Assembly: GCA_028873535.1 (NCBI GenBank)
Contig: JAGWIJ010000014.1
Span: 1-41,741, forward strand
Direction: 5' to 3'
DNA length: 41,741 nucleotides
From: Pseudomonadota bacterium
GTDB taxonomy: Bacteria > Pseudomonadota > Gammaproteobacteria > Burkholderiales > Ferrovaceae
The notes beneath the pieces are model-generated. The model was not told the origin of the DNA. It made no database searches and saw nothing but the letters and a program-made list of their open reading frames with translations. Of this stretch, positions 24,707 to 34,002 are shown piece by piece. A program made the translations under genes and the position numbers. Every line of letters begins with the position of its first letter. Within the stretch, counting starts at the first letter, position 1.

Positions 24707-25782
24707 AAGACTCTCTGCGGCGGCGCCTGCAGGGTCTGGACGAACGTCTCGATGAACTCGAACGCCGCCTGGCCGGCAGCGAGGTGCTTGACGACCTGGA
24801 CGCCTTCCGCCGGCTGTCGCGTGAACACGCCGAAATCCTGCCCACCGTGACGCTGTTCCGCGAATTCAACGGCGTCGAGGACGAGCATCGCGCCTGCCAG
24901 GAACTGCTGGGCGATCCCGAGATGCGCGACCTGGCGGAGGCGGAACTGCGCCGCACCAGCGAACAGACCGCACGCCTGGAGCGCGAACTGCAGCACAGCC
25001 TGCTGCCGCGCGATCCGGACGACGACCACAACCTGTTTTTCGAGATCCGTGCCGGTACCGGCGGCGACGAGTCGGCGCTGTTCGCCGGCGACCTTTACCG
25101 CATGTACACGCGCTACGCGGAGCGCCAGGGCTGGCAGGTCGAACTGCTGTCGCACAGCGATGGCGAACTCGGCGGCTTCAAGGAAGTGATCTTCCGGGTG
25201 GTCGGGAGCGGCGCCTATGCGCGCCTCAAGTTCGAATCGGGCACGCATCGCGTCCAGCGCGTACCGGCAACCGAATCGCAGGGTCGCATCCACACGTCGG
25301 CGTGCACGGTGGCCGTGCTGCCCGAGGCGGCCGAGGGTGGCGAGATCAGCGTGGCGCCGCAGGATCTGCGCATCGACACCTTCCGCGCCAGCGGCGCCGG
25401 CGGACAGCATGTCAACAAGACCGACTCGGCGGTGCGCATCACCCACCTGCCCAGCGGACTGGTGGTGGAATGCCAGGACGGCCGTTCGCAACACAAGAAC
25501 AAGGCACAGGCGCTGGCGGTGCTGGTGGCACGCCTGCGCGACCGCCAGCGCCGCGAGGCGCACGACCGCGAAGCGGCGGCACGCCGCTCGCTGGTCGGCA
25601 GCGGCGACCGCTCCGAGCGCATCCGCACCTACAACTTCCCACAGGGCCGGGTCACCGATCACCGCATCAACCTGACGCTCTACAAGCTGGAGGCGATCAT
25701 GGACGGGGATCTGCAGGAACTCTCCGACGCACTGGTCGCGGAACACCAGGCGGACCAGCTGGCCGCCCTGGGCGAGGATTGA
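24703..25782 (+). CDS. prfA: Peptide chain release factor 1
   Basis: A 359-residue class I release factor that reads UAA and UAG. It carries the PAT anticodon-like motif at residues 188-190 and the catalytic GGQ at 233-235 ([11 protein letters not shown]), both at exactly the E. coli positions. The C-terminal QHKNKAQAL and [17 protein letters not shown] are also diagnostic. ATG overlaps the hemA stop by four bases. Gln in GGQ is methylated by PrmC, encoded next. Confidence 0.98.
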   Translation: MKDSLRRRLQGLDERLDELERRLAGSEVLDDLDAFRRLSREHAEILPTVTLFREFNGVEDEHRACQELLGDPEMRDLAEAELRRTSEQTARLERELQHSLLPRDPDDDHNLFFEIRAGTGGDESALFAGDLYRMYTRYAERQGWQVELLSHSDGELGGFKEVIFRVVGSGAYARLKFESGTHRVQRVPATESQGRIHTSACTVAVLPEAAEGGEISVAPQDLRIDTFRASGAGGQHVNKTDSAVRITHLPSGLVVECQDGRSQHKNKAQALAVLVARLRDRQRREAHDREAAARRSLVGSGDRSERIRTYNFPQGRVTDHRINLTLYKLEAIMDGDLQELSDALVAEHQADQLAALGED

Positions 25783-25786
25783 ATCC

Positions 25787-26674
25787 GTGGACGTGGCTGA
25801 CGGCGAGGAACTGACGGTGGCTGCGGCGCTGGCGCAGGCGCGCCATCACGATGACCGCATCGACCTGCGCGTGCTGCTGGGCCACGCACTCGAGCGGCCG
25901 CTGTCCTGGTTGCTGGCGCATCCGGAAGCCACCATCGACGGCCGCGCCAGGCTGCTGTTCGAGTCCTTGTGGCAGCGCCGCAGGGCCGGCGAACCGGTGG
26001 CCTACCTGACCGGCGAACGCGAATTCCACGGCCTGTCGCTGCGCATCACGCCAGCCGTGCTGATTCCGCGCCCCGAGACCGAACTGCTGGTGGATTGCGC
26101 GCTGGAGCTGCTGCCGGCGGGCAAAGCCACGCGCGCGGCCGACCTTGGCACCGGCAGCGGCGCAATCGCCGTGGCGCTGGCGTTCCGGCGTCCGCTGCTG
26201 CAGGCCGTTGCCACCGACATTTCGAGCGAAGCCCTGGAAGTGGCTGGCGACAATGCGCGCCGGCTGGGTGTGGCCGGCCGCTGCAGCTTCCGGCATGGCG
26301 CCTGGCTGGCAGCGCTGGGCCGGGAGCGCTTCGACTGCCTGGTGTCGAACCCGCCGTATATCGCCGAACATGATGCCCACCTCGCGCAGGGCGATCTGCG
26401 CTTCGAGCCACGCGCAGCCCTGGCTGCGGGGCCCGATGGCCTGCGCGATCTGCACATCATCGTGGCCGGCGCCGGTGCACACCTGCACGCCGGCGGACAC
26501 CTGTTGCTGGAGCACGGCCACGATCAGGCTGCCGCCGTGCGCACCGCAATGCAGGCGACGGGATTCAGTCTGGTGCACTCCGTGCGCGACCTGGCAGGTA
26601 TCGAACGGGTCACGCTGGGACGCTGGCACGTTGACCATGCCCATACAGCCGACTATGCTAACCGGTTATCATAA
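25787..26674 (+). CDS. prmC: Release factor glutamine methyltransferase PrmC
   Basis: A 295-residue SAM-dependent methyltransferase that methylates the GGQ glutamine of RF1 and RF2. The helical N-terminal domain ends with PVAYLTGEREFHGL; VLIPRPETELLV, the SAM motif DLGTGSGAIAVAL (about 119-131) and the catalytic NPPY (188-191) follow. GTG start at 25787, four bases after the prfA stop. Slightly longer than E. coli PrmC (277) through an extended C terminus. Confidence 0.96.
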   Translation: MDVADGEELTVAAALAQARHHDDRIDLRVLLGHALERPLSWLLAHPEATIDGRARLLFESLWQRRRAGEPVAYLTGEREFHGLSLRITPAVLIPRPETELLVDCALELLPAGKATRAADLGTGSGAIAVALAFRRPLLQAVATDISSEALEVAGDNARRLGVAGRCSFRHGAWLAALGRERFDCLVSNPPYIAEHDAHLAQGDLRFEPRAALAAGPDGLRDLHIIVAGAGAHLHAGGHLLLEHGHDQAAAVRTAMQATGFSLVHSVRDLAGIERVTLGRWHVDHAHTADYANRLS

Positions 26675-26696
26675 ATCGTAAGATCAGGAACCCGAC

Positions 26697-27011
26697 ATGG
26701 ACGCGAAAGCCACGATCCAAAGCCAGGTCAGCAGCCACCCGGTGGTGCTCTACATGAAGGGCAGCCCGGACTTTCCGCAGTGCGGATTCTCGGCCAATGC
26801 GGTGCGCATCCTGCGCGCCAGCGGCGTGCAGGACATCTTCGCCGTCGACGTGCTGCAGGACCCGGCAATCCGCCAGGGCATCAAGGAATTCTCCAACTGG
26901 CCGACCATTCCGCAGCTGTATGTGCACGGGGAATTCGTGGGCGGTTCGGACATCCTGAGCGAAATGTACCAGAGCGGCGAACTGGCCAGCCTGCTGAAAT
27001 CTCCTGCCTGA
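26697..27011 (+). CDS. grxD: Monothiol glutaredoxin Grx4/GrxD
   Basis: A 104-residue CGFS-type monothiol glutaredoxin. It carries [12 protein letters not shown] with Cys29, [19 protein letters not shown] (glutathione and cis-Pro region) and the usual length. Such proteins bind a [2Fe-2S] cluster as dimers with glutathione and deliver Fe-S clusters to targets together with BolA-type partners. The ATG at 26697 follows prmC by 22 bases. Confidence 0.97.
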   Translation: MDAKATIQSQVSSHPVVLYMKGSPDFPQCGFSANAVRILRASGVQDIFAVDVLQDPAIRQGIKEFSNWPTIPQLYVHGEFVGGSDILSEMYQSGELASLLKSPA

Positions 27012-27043
27012 GCAGCCTTGCTGGCCATCCTGCGAAAGCCGGC

Positions 27044-27562
27044 GTGACTGCCGCCGCGCTCCTGCTGCGCCCGCTCGGCATGGGGCTGGCACGTCGCGTG
27101 GCCATGGTGCTGGCAGCGCTGTTCGTGCTGGTGCTGGTACTGGCGTGGCTGGCAGTGCACATGCTGATGGCGGTGGCGTCGGCGCCAGCCGCCGGGCAGG
27201 CCTTGCACGCTGGCGGGCTTCCGCCCGCCAGCGTGATGCCACCGGCCGCCACGCTGGCCTTCCATGTCGCGCAGCAGGACAGCGCGGTGAGCGGCCCTGT
27301 GCTCGATGCGGGTGGCCGCCGGTTGATGCAGGAATGGAATGCCGTGCTGCGCGCACGCCCGGACAGCCGCCTCATCCTGACGCTGGCGTGTCCCGACACG
27401 ACACCGGCGGCAAGCCAGCAGCACATCGGGGCGGCGCTGGTGCGGCTGCTGGCCGGTGACGATCTGAATCCCCACCGTGTGCAACTGGCGCTGACAGGCT
27501 CCGATGGGACGGCCATGTCGCCGGGTGACTTCCGCGTCACCCTCGAACTTGCGTCACCGTGA
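27044..27562 (+). CDS. Membrane-anchored protein with a degenerate OmpA-like C-terminal part
   Basis: A protein of 172 residues from GTG 27044, or 160 from ATG 27080; neither has a strong ribosome site. One transmembrane span near the N terminus (VAMVLAALFVLVLVLAWLAVHMLMAV) predicts a periplasmic C-terminal domain. That domain contains LDAGGRRLMQEWNAVLRARPDSRLIL and HIGAALVRLLAGDDLNPHRVQLAL, whose spacing recalls the OmpA peptidoglycan-binding fold (start strand, 'GHADP'-like turn, helix, R-x-x), but the key Asp/Arg motif is not intact. The stop overlaps the next gene as GTGA, so the two are co-translated. Function unknown; the OmpA resemblance is a suggestion only. Confidence 0.6.
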   Translation: MTAAALLLRPLGMGLARRVAMVLAALFVLVLVLAWLAVHMLMAVASAPAAGQALHAGGLPPASVMPPAATLAFHVAQQDSAVSGPVLDAGGRRLMQEWNAVLRARPDSRLILTLACPDTTPAASQQHIGAALVRLLAGDDLNPHRVQLALTGSDGTAMSPGDFRVTLELASP

Positions 27563-28929
27563 ATCACACCAACCTTGCCTGGACCATCCTGGCGTGGCTG
27601 ATGGCTGCGGCCGCCGCCGGCTTCGGCAGTGCCTGGCTGATCCAGCAGTGGCGCATGGCCGAGGGCCGCGCAGCCGGCGCGACCTTGCAGCGCGAACTCG
27701 ATCGCCTGCGCCGGCAGTCGGCACGCATGGCGGATCCGGGCACACCGCAGGACACGCGCTGGACGCTGCAGGCCGAGCGCCTGGCGCATGCCGAACGCAC
27801 GCTCGCGGTCGAACGCGAGCAGCGGCGGATCGAGGCCGATGGCGCCGCGGCGCTGCTGCTGCAGGCCGAACACGAACGCCGCGACAACGCTGCTGCGCAC
27901 ACCCGGGCGCTGGCCGAACAGCAGGCGGCGCTGGCGCAACTGCGCGAAGAAGGCCTGCGCGCCGCAGCACAGGCGGCGACCGAAGCGACAGCACGGGCGA
28001 CGGCGGCTTTCGCGGCCGAACGCGCCATCCTGCAGGCCGAGCATGCGCGCGCGCTCGATGCGCTTGACGGCCTGCGCCAGCATGAACTCGACAGCCTGCG
28101 CACGGCGCATGCGCGCGAACACGATCAAGCGGAGGCGCGCCTCGCCGACGCTGTTGCCAGCCGCGAGGCCGCGCAGCGCGACGCGTTGGCGGCCGCCGAA
28201 GCGCGCCACGTGAAGGCTGTTTCCAAGCTCGAATCGACTCAGCTGCAGGCGCAGACAGCCGCCAAGGCGCGCCACAAGGAAGCCCTGGCGAAGGCCGAGA
28301 CCAGTCACCAGGCGGCGCTCGCCGCCCTGGCGGCGAGCCACCGGGAAGCGCAAGCCGCAGCCATCGCCGAACTCCAGACGGCACACGAACTGGCGCTGCG
28401 CGCGCGGCCTGGCACCGTGTACGCACCCTCGCTGGAAGACCAGGAAGCCTTGCAGCGCGCCGCGCAGGACCGCGAGCGTATCGCTGCCCAGGAACGCGAA
28501 CTGATGCTGGTGCGCAGCCGGCTAGGCACCAGCAGCGAACGCATCCTGGAACTCGAGCAGGCGCTCAACCGCGTGCAGATGATGGAGCTGGGGCGCAAAC
28601 GCGATCAGGGCGAAGCGCAGGCCAAGCACCTTGCCGAACTCGCCGCACTGCGCAGCCAGCTGGCCGCACAGGCCCAGGCGGCGACGGCGACGCTGGCAGC
28701 CGAGCGTGGCTCAGCGGAGCCGGGCGCTGGGGGTGCGGAGCCGGCAGCGGCCCCCGGGCCCGACGATCAGCGGCGTGTGCTGGAACTCGAAAGTGCACTG
28801 CAGCGCGCGCGGCGCCAGGCCGGCGAACAGCGCGCTGAAGTGGCAGGACTCAAGGGGCGCGTGCGCGATCTGGAAAGCCGCCTTGCACAGCTGTGGACGG
28901 AAGGCGGCGCAGGCGCCTCGCCGCCGTGA
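27559..28929 (+). CDS. Membrane-anchored long coiled-coil protein
   Basis: A 456-residue protein with an N-terminal span (WTILAWLMAAAAAGFGSAWLI, about 8-28) followed by roughly 380 residues of Ala/Glu/Arg/Gln-rich heptad-like sequence, for example RELDRLRRQSARM, LAHAERTLAVEREQRR and ESALQRARRQAGEQRAEVAGLKGRVRDLESRLAQLW. This predicts a long parallel coiled coil. The chain direction relative to the membrane is uncertain, but N-in with a cytoplasmic coil is most likely given the basic residues after the span. GTG start overlaps the previous stop. No recognisable enzymatic domain. It could scaffold an envelope or cell-shape complex together with its partner. Confidence 0.65.
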   Translation: MNHTNLAWTILAWLMAAAAAGFGSAWLIQQWRMAEGRAAGATLQRELDRLRRQSARMADPGTPQDTRWTLQAERLAHAERTLAVEREQRRIEADGAAALLLQAEHERRDNAAAHTRALAEQQAALAQLREEGLRAAAQAATEATARATAAFAAERAILQAEHARALDALDGLRQHELDSLRTAHAREHDQAEARLADAVASREAAQRDALAAAEARHVKAVSKLESTQLQAQTAAKARHKEALAKAETSHQAALAALAASHREAQAAAIAELQTAHELALRARPGTVYAPSLEDQEALQRAAQDRERIAAQERELMLVRSRLGTSSERILELEQALNRVQMMELGRKRDQGEAQAKHLAELAALRSQLAAQAQAATATLAAERGSAEPGAGGAEPAAAPGPDDQRRVLELESALQRARRQAGEQRAEVAGLKGRVRDLESRLAQLWTEGGAGASPP

Positions 28930-29138
28930 ATGCCAGGGGGCAGGCACCCGGGGAGCCCGCCGACAGGGAAGGCCGGAACCTTCGCACCGGCAGATTGCAG
29001 GCGGTCGAATTGAGAACTTCGGAAGATTTGCACGCAAAACCCTTAAGACTTGGCGCGGAAATGCCGAAAGTGACGCTATCGGGACGCGACTCTGACCGCC
29101 AGGCGGGGCGTTCCCAGCATTCCGTGGGGGTGAAGCAG
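28930..29138. other. Intergenic region before the response-regulator gene
   Basis: About 209 bases. CTTAAG at 29042-29047 is a single half-site like that of PmrA/QseB-type regulators (CTTAA direct repeats), with no second half five bases away. No good sigma-70 pair is visible. Confidence 0.3.
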
Positions 29139-29804
29139 ATGCGTACCTTGCTCGTCGAAGACGATGCACTCTTGGGCGAAGGCGTTGCCGACGGACTGAC
29201 GCAGGCCGGTTTCAGCGTACGCCATGTGAGCAGTGGCGAGTCGGCCAAGGTGGCCATGCTGACCGAGCCGATGGGCCTGGTGGTGCTCGATCTCGGGCTG
29301 CCTGGCATGTCAGGTCTGGAGGTGCTGCGCTGGATTCGCGGGCAGCAGATGAGCATTCCGGTGCTCATCCTGACCGCGCGCGATACGGTCGAAGACAAGG
29401 TCCAAGGCCTCGATCTCGGTGCCGACGACTACCTGATCAAGCCCTTTGAACTGGCCGAACTGGTGGCGCGCGCGCGCGCCCTGATGCGCCGCTCGGAGGG
29501 CGCCTCAGCGCCCTTGCTGGTGCACGGCCGCCTGGAACTGGATACGGTGGCGCATCGCGCCCGCTTCGAGGACCGCGAAGTCGCCCTGACCGGACGCGAG
29601 TTCGCGATCCTGCTCGAACTGCTGCGCAACGTCGGGCGCATCCTGTCACGCAACGAACTCGAGGAGCGCCTGTACGGCTGGGGGCAGGAGATCGAAAGCA
29701 ATGCAGTCGAAGTCCACATCCATCACCTGCGCCGCAAGTTCTGGCGCGGCCTGATCAGGACGGTACGCGGTGTCGGCTACACTGTCCGACGCGAAGACGC
29801 CTGA
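29139..29804 (+). CDS. OmpR/PhoB-family response regulator
   Basis: A 221-residue regulator. Receiver domain 1-118 with the acidic pair in VEDD (E7-D8-D9 region), the phospho-acceptor Asp51 in VVLDLGLPG, and Lys101 in DYLIKPFE. The DNA-binding winged helix (about 125-220) shows the OmpR signature LTGREFAILLELLRN, ILSRNELEERLYGW, and VEVHIHHLRRKFWRG followed by IRTVRGVGYTV. The style is QseB/PmrA/TctD-like. The histidine kinase gene starts within its 3' end. Signals are unknown. Confidence 0.95.
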   Translation: MRTLLVEDDALLGEGVADGLTQAGFSVRHVSSGESAKVAMLTEPMGLVVLDLGLPGMSGLEVLRWIRGQQMSIPVLILTARDTVEDKVQGLDLGADDYLIKPFELAELVARARALMRRSEGASAPLLVHGRLELDTVAHRARFEDREVALTGREFAILLELLRNVGRILSRNELEERLYGWGQEIESNAVEVHIHHLRRKFWRGLIRTVRGVGYTVRREDA

Positions 29805-31203
29805 GGCCGGCGCCCCGCTCCAGGCGTCCGCCCTGGAGGCCGGGGGGCGCGTGCCTTCGCTGCGCAGCACGCTGTTGCGCCGGACCCTGCCGCTGCTCAC
29901 GGTGGTGTGGGCGCTGATGGCGGCGCTCGCCTACCAGGCGGCGCTCAAGCAGACCAACCAGCTGTTCGACTCGGCGATGGAGCAGTCGTCCGAGATCCTG
30001 TTCTCGCTCGCCCACCACGAGATGGACGAGATCAAGCAGGTGGGCCAGCACCAGGACCACTATGCCGAATCGCTCACCTTCCAGGTGTGGGACGACCAGG
30101 GCCAGTTGCAATTCCACTCGCAGGGCGCGCCAGGCGCACGGTTGAGCCAGCTCGCCAACGGCTTTTCCGACGTCACGGTGGACCGCCAGGGCTGGCGCGT
30201 GTATTCCTACCATGAGGCCGACGACAACATTTACCTGATGATCGCCGAACGCCTGTCGGTGCGGCGCGACCTGGCTTTGGGGCTGGCTTTGCGCGACATG
30301 ATCCCGTTCGCGCTGGCTTTGCCGCTGATCGCCTGGGTGCTGACACGCAGCGTGGATGCCTCGCTGCGCCCGATGGAGAAGGTGGTCAGCCACCTGCGCG
30401 AACTCGCCGCCGCAAGGCTGGAGCCGATTTCGGGTGAGAAGATCCCGGCCGAGATCCAGCCGGTGGTCGAGGCGATGAACGCGCTGTTCGAGCGCCTGCG
30501 TGCCGCCTATGAACACGAGCGGCGCTTCACGGCCGATGCCGCGCACGAACTGCGCACGCCGCTGGCGGCGCTCAAGGTCAATGCCCAGGTGCTGCTGACC
30601 GGCGAGATCGACGACGAGCGTCGCCACCGTCTGCAGCGTGTGGTGCTGGCGGCCAACCGTTGCGAATCGCTGGTGGCTCAGTTGCTGACGCTGGCGCGTC
30701 TGGAGACCGGTGGCGATCAGCATCCCTTGCGCGCGGTGCCGCTGGCGCGGCTGGCCCACGAGGTGGTGTCCGAGCTGTCGTCGGAACTGCTCGACAAGGA
30801 TATCGAGATCGAACTTCCGGCAGCGGGTGGCGCCGGCGACCGCGTGTCGGTCATGGGTGACCGCGACATGCTGCGCATCCTGCTGCGCAACCTGCTCGAC
30901 AATGCGCTGCGCTACAGCCCCGCGCAGAGCCATGTGGCAGTGGTGCTGGAAACGCTGGCGGACGGCGGCGTGCGCCTGGCCGTGGTCGATTCGGGGCCCG
31001 GCATCGCGGCCGAGTATCGCGCGCGTGCCTTTGATCGCTTCTTCCGGCTGCCGGGCAGCCAGGGCAGCGGCTCCGGACTGGGGCTTTCCATCGTCAGCCG
31101 CATCGCGCACCATCACGGCGCCAGCGTCGAACTGCGGGAAGGTCCCGCAGGCAAGGGCCTGGCGGTCGAGTTGCGCTTTCCACCCAGCCGCGCCAGCGCC
31201 TGA
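29770..31203 (+). CDS. Sensor histidine kinase (QseC/PmrB-like)
   Basis: A 477-residue partner kinase. TM1 at about 38-58 (TLPLLTVVWALMAALAYQAA), a periplasmic loop of about 110 residues, TM2 at about 170-190, then a HAMP-like stretch. DHp domain with phospho-acceptor His259 in DAAHELRTPLAAL, and the HATPase domain with the N-box LRNLLDNALRYSP, DSGPGI and GSGLGLSIVSRI. GTG at 29770 overlaps the regulator by 35 bases; GTG 29851, after a GGAGG, would remove a poorly conserved 27-residue leader and may be the true start. The short periplasmic loop fits the QseC/PmrB group. Confidence 0.92.
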   Translation: MSATLSDAKTPEAGAPLQASALEAGGRVPSLRSTLLRRTLPLLTVVWALMAALAYQAALKQTNQLFDSAMEQSSEILFSLAHHEMDEIKQVGQHQDHYAESLTFQVWDDQGQLQFHSQGAPGARLSQLANGFSDVTVDRQGWRVYSYHEADDNIYLMIAERLSVRRDLALGLALRDMIPFALALPLIAWVLTRSVDASLRPMEKVVSHLRELAAARLEPISGEKIPAEIQPVVEAMNALFERLRAAYEHERRFTADAAHELRTPLAALKVNAQVLLTGEIDDERRHRLQRVVLAANRCESLVAQLLTLARLETGGDQHPLRAVPLARLAHEVVSELSSELLDKDIEIELPAAGGAGDRVSVMGDRDMLRILLRNLLDNALRYSPAQSHVAVVLETLADGGVRLAVVDSGPGIAAEYRARAFDRFFRLPGSQGSGSGLGLSIVSRIAHHHGASVELREGPAGKGLAVELRFPPSRASA

Positions 31204-31351
31204 GCGGCGCAGCCGGGCGACCGTGCTGACGTGCCTGCCAGACTGGCGCACCGGGCCGGATTACCGATGGCGGGCCAGGGGACGTTCAGTTAGGATCTGG
31301 AATCCGCGTGGCACCCGCCCGCGACCGCATGGAACACCACCCAAGGACAGC

Positions 31352-32131
31352 ATGGGACGACTGTTGCGCCACCTGCTCCTGCCCGTCCTGGCCTGCTTGC
31401 TGGCCGGCCCGGTCACGGCCAACATCAATCGCGAAATCCACCGCTTCTATGGTTATGCATTTGACCAGAAAAGCGGCCGCTACCTGTACACCGAGGTCCA
31501 TCATCAAGTCTACGAGGATGACACCTGGGTCGGTGGCACCATCCGCTATTTCGGCGCCGATGGCCAGCTGCTCGGCGAGAAGACTCTGGATTTCTCGCAC
31601 GACCCCTATGTCCCGGTGTTTCGCCTGAGCCTGCCCGGCGAAGGCTATGCCGAGGGCATCAGTGCGGTGGCAACGGACAGCATCGAAGTCGACAAACAAA
31701 AGGACGGCCGGCGCGAACATGCGCGCATCGAACGCGTGCCGAGCATGGTCGCCGATTCGGGCTTCCACAGCTTCGTGGTGCAGCACCTGGAGGAGTTGCG
31801 CCAGGACAGGACCGTCATCATGGATTTCATCGCCGTCGGCCGCCTGCACGACTACCGGTTCCGCCTGCAGCGCGTCAGCGAGTCGCAGGTGGATGGCCAC
31901 ACGCTGCTGCGCATCCGCGCCGAGCCCGATTCGCTGCTGCGCTACATGGTGCCGCCGCTGATGATGGAATACGACCTGCAGACGCATTACCTGGTCGAAT
32001 ACCGCGGCCTGTCCAATCTGCACGACCCGGCCACGGGCAAGGCCCTGCTGGTGCGGCTGGTGTATCCCCCGCATCCGCCCAGCGGCGCCCCGGCCAGTCT
32101 GCCGCCGCTGGACGCTGCCGACAGCCCCTGA
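31352..32131 (+). CDS. Exported protein of unknown function
   Basis: A 259-residue protein with a clear signal peptide (MGRLLRHLLLPVLACLLAGPVTA). The mature part contains FYGYAFDQKSGRYLYTEVHHQVYEDDTWVGGTIRYFGADG, VPSMVADSGFHSFV and a C-terminal YDLQTHYLVEYRGLSNL, with a strand-rich look and no obvious catalytic motif. AAGGA lies seven bases before the ATG. It stands 148 bases after the kinase gene, in a gap where I see no clear promoter. The 3' end shares a hairpin with the convergent LysR gene. It may resemble families of uncharacterised periplasmic proteins; no assignment is possible by eye. Confidence 0.7.
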   Translation: MGRLLRHLLLPVLACLLAGPVTANINREIHRFYGYAFDQKSGRYLYTEVHHQVYEDDTWVGGTIRYFGADGQLLGEKTLDFSHDPYVPVFRLSLPGEGYAEGISAVATDSIEVDKQKDGRREHARIERVPSMVADSGFHSFVVQHLEELRQDRTVIMDFIAVGRLHDYRFRLQRVSESQVDGHTLLRIRAEPDSLLRYMVPPLMMEYDLQTHYLVEYRGLSNLHDPATGKALLVRLVYPPHPPSGAPASLPPLDAADSP

Positions 32132-32159
32132 ATCAGGACACCGCGAAAGCGCGATTCAG
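32128..32159. terminator. Shared stop-codon hairpin between the exported protein and the LysR gene
   Basis: CTGAATC (32128-32134) pairs perfectly with GATTCAG (32153-32159); inside, CGC-GAAA-GCG (32142-32151) forms a GNRA-capped stem. The TGA of both convergent genes is in the arms. No T-tract, so this may act as a bidirectional terminator or mRNA 3'-end stabiliser. Confidence 0.6.
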
Positions 32160-33118
32160 GACGGGTTGCTGCTGCAGCTGAGGAAGTTGCGCTGCACCTC
32201 GCTGCGCGCCAGCTGCTCCACCCACCAGCGCCGCGCACGCCCAAATCCGGCCGGATCGCTGCGCCAGGCATAGTCGAATTCGGCACTTGGCGCCCGGCCG
32301 GCCACCGGGCGTGCATGCAGCCAGCCCTCGCGCAGGCGTGAACGCACCATCGGCTCCGGCAGCCAGCCGCAGCCCAGCCCGGCCTCGATGGCCTGGAGCT
32401 TGAGCCGGGCCGATGGCAGCGTCAGGACCTGTTGTCCGGGCAACAGGTTGCGCGTCAGGGGGGTGCTGTCGCGCGAGCTGTCGGCGACTGCGATGGCCCG
32501 GATCCCGATCAGCTCCTCTTCGCCCAGCGGCGCAGCGCTGCCGGCCAGCGGGTGGGTGGCGGCCATGACGAACAGAAAGGGAACCGAGCCCAGGCGCCGC
32601 ACCTCGATTCCCGGCGGACGCAGATGCTCCTGGGTGATGCCGATGGCGATATCGGCGGCGCCACTGGCCAGTGCCTCCCAGGTGCCGCCGAGGATCTCCT
32701 CGCGCACGCTCACACGGGTCGGCGAGTCGAGCCGGTAGAAGTCGCGCACCAGTTCGAGCAGGGCGCTGGCGTCGATGATGCCGTCGACGGCGATCGTGAT
32801 CGCCGATTCCCACCCGGTCGCCACGCGCTTGACGCGATTGGTCAGGGCATCGAGTTCACGCAGCAGCCTTTGCCCCTCGCGCAGCAGTTCCTCGCCAGCC
32901 GGTGTCAGCCGGGCCTGGCGCGAGCTGCGGTCGAACAGCAGCACATCGAGCGCCTCCTCGAGCGCACGCATGCTGTAGGTGAGCGCGGACGGTACCTTGC
33001 CGAGTTCACGTGCGGCACCGGCGAAACTGCCGGTGCGCGCGACGCGTTCCAGCGTTTCGAGGGCTTCCGGGGTGAGGGGGGTGCGCGCGTGCGGACGCGC
33101 GAGGGAGGACTTGGGCAT
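32156..33118 (-). CDS. LysR-family transcriptional regulator
   Basis: A 320-residue regulator. N-terminal winged helix-turn-helix: LETLERVARTGSFAGAARELGKVPSALTYSMRALEEALDVLLFDR, then a linker and LTPAGEELL. The periplasmic-binding-protein-like effector domain covers about 95-300. The ATG at 33118 gives the usual 10-15 residues before the HTH; an ATG at 33160 adds 14 residues without support. It is divergent from pirin and probably controls it through the palindrome at 33158-33176, the common LysR arrangement. YhaJ/YhjC-like quinone sensors often neighbour pirin/WrbA genes, but the effector is not known. Confidence 0.92.
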   Translation of the reverse strand: MPKSSLARPHARTPLTPEALETLERVARTGSFAGAARELGKVPSALTYSMRALEEALDVLLFDRSSRQARLTPAGEELLREGQRLLRELDALTNRVKRVATGWESAITIAVDGIIDASALLELVRDFYRLDSPTRVSVREEILGGTWEALASGAADIAIGITQEHLRPPGIEVRRLGSVPFLFVMAATHPLAGSAAPLGEEELIGIRAIAVADSSRDSTPLTRNLLPGQQVLTLPSARLKLQAIEAGLGCGWLPEPMVRSRLREGWLHARPVAGRAPSAEFDYAWRSDPAGFGRARRWWVEQLARSEVQRNFLSCSSNPS

Positions 33119-33157
33119 CGGGACCAGGCTGGGGTGGGCCGCGTTCGGAACACACGG

Positions 33158-33176
33158 CATTCAAAACAATTGAATG
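33158..33176. promoter_or_regulatory. LysR-type operator in the LysR/pirin divergent region
   Basis: CATTCA (33158-33163), a seven-base spacer, TGAATG (33171-33176): an interrupted palindrome that fits the LysR T-N11-A rule (T at 33161, A at 33173). It lies 40-60 bases before the LysR ATG and 80-98 before the pirin ATG, well placed for autoregulation and divergent control. Confidence 0.6.
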
Positions 33177-33255
33177 ATGCCCCGAAAGCACTTCAACCGC
33201 AAAGCCGTCCCGGCGGCGGAAAATGGCCACCTTGAGTCAATCCGGGAGTGCCATC

Positions 33256-33957
33256 ATGCTTGAATTGCGCAAGTCCGGCGATCGCGGCTACGCCGACCAC
33301 GGCTGGCTGCAGAGCTGGCACAGCTTCTCGTTTGCCGATTACCACGACCCCGCCCACATGGGCTTTGGTGCGCTGCGCGTGATCAACGAGGACCGGATCG
33401 CCGCCGGTAAGGGCTTTGGCACGCATCCCCACCGCGACATGGAGATCGTGACCTACGTGCTCGAAGGCAATGTGGCGCACCGCGACAGCATGGGCAATGG
33501 CACCACCATCCAGCCCGGCGACGTGCAACGCATGAGCGCCGGCCGCGGTGTACTGCACAGCGAGTTCAATCCTCGCAGCGACCTCGCCACCCACATGCTG
33601 CAGATCTGGATCCTGCCCGACCGCAAGGGCGTGGAGCCGGGCTATGAGCAGATCCACGTCGACGATGCCGAAAAGCGCGGACGTCTGCGCCTGGTCGCCG
33701 ACGCCGACGGCAGCGAGGGCGCCGTGCGCCTGCACTCGAGCACGCGTCTGCACGCCGGCCTGTTCGACGGCGAAGAATGGGACGAACTGCCGCTGGCGCC
33801 GCAACGCCTGGGCTATGTGTACCTGGCGCGTGGCAGCCTGCACGTCAATGGCGTCGCCCTGGGCACCGGCGACGCACTCAAGCTGCAGGACGAAGCCCTG
33901 ATTCGCCTTGCGCACGGCCAGCAGGCCGAGGTCCTGGTTTTCGATCTGCCGCGCTGA
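33256..33957 (+). CDS. Pirin family protein (YhhW-like quercetinase)
   Basis: A 233-residue bicupin. The metal ligands are intact: H57 and H59 (GTHPHRDME), H101 and E103 (GVLHSEFNP), the same positions as in E. coli YhhW. A second cupin half follows (LGYVYLARGSLHVNG). YhhW-type pirins degrade quercetin in vitro and are linked to quinone or flavonoid stress. GGGAG precedes the ATG at 33256; the open frame from 33223 adds 11 residues and is less likely. Forms a pair with the next flavodoxin-like gene under the LysR regulator. Confidence 0.93.
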   Translation: MLELRKSGDRGYADHGWLQSWHSFSFADYHDPAHMGFGALRVINEDRIAAGKGFGTHPHRDMEIVTYVLEGNVAHRDSMGNGTTIQPGDVQRMSAGRGVLHSEFNPRSDLATHMLQIWILPDRKGVEPGYEQIHVDDAEKRGRLRLVADADGSEGAVRLHSSTRLHAGLFDGEEWDELPLAPQRLGYVYLARGSLHVNGVALGTGDALKLQDEALIRLAHGQQAEVLVFDLPR

Positions 33958-34002
33958 ATCCGGCGCGGTCCCCTGCCCTACCCTCATCCACAGGAGTTGT
34001 TC

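Noticed and set aside
29042..29047. PmrA/QseB-box autoregulation site before the response regulator
   Set aside because: Only one CTTAAG half-site is present; the direct repeat at the required spacing is missing.
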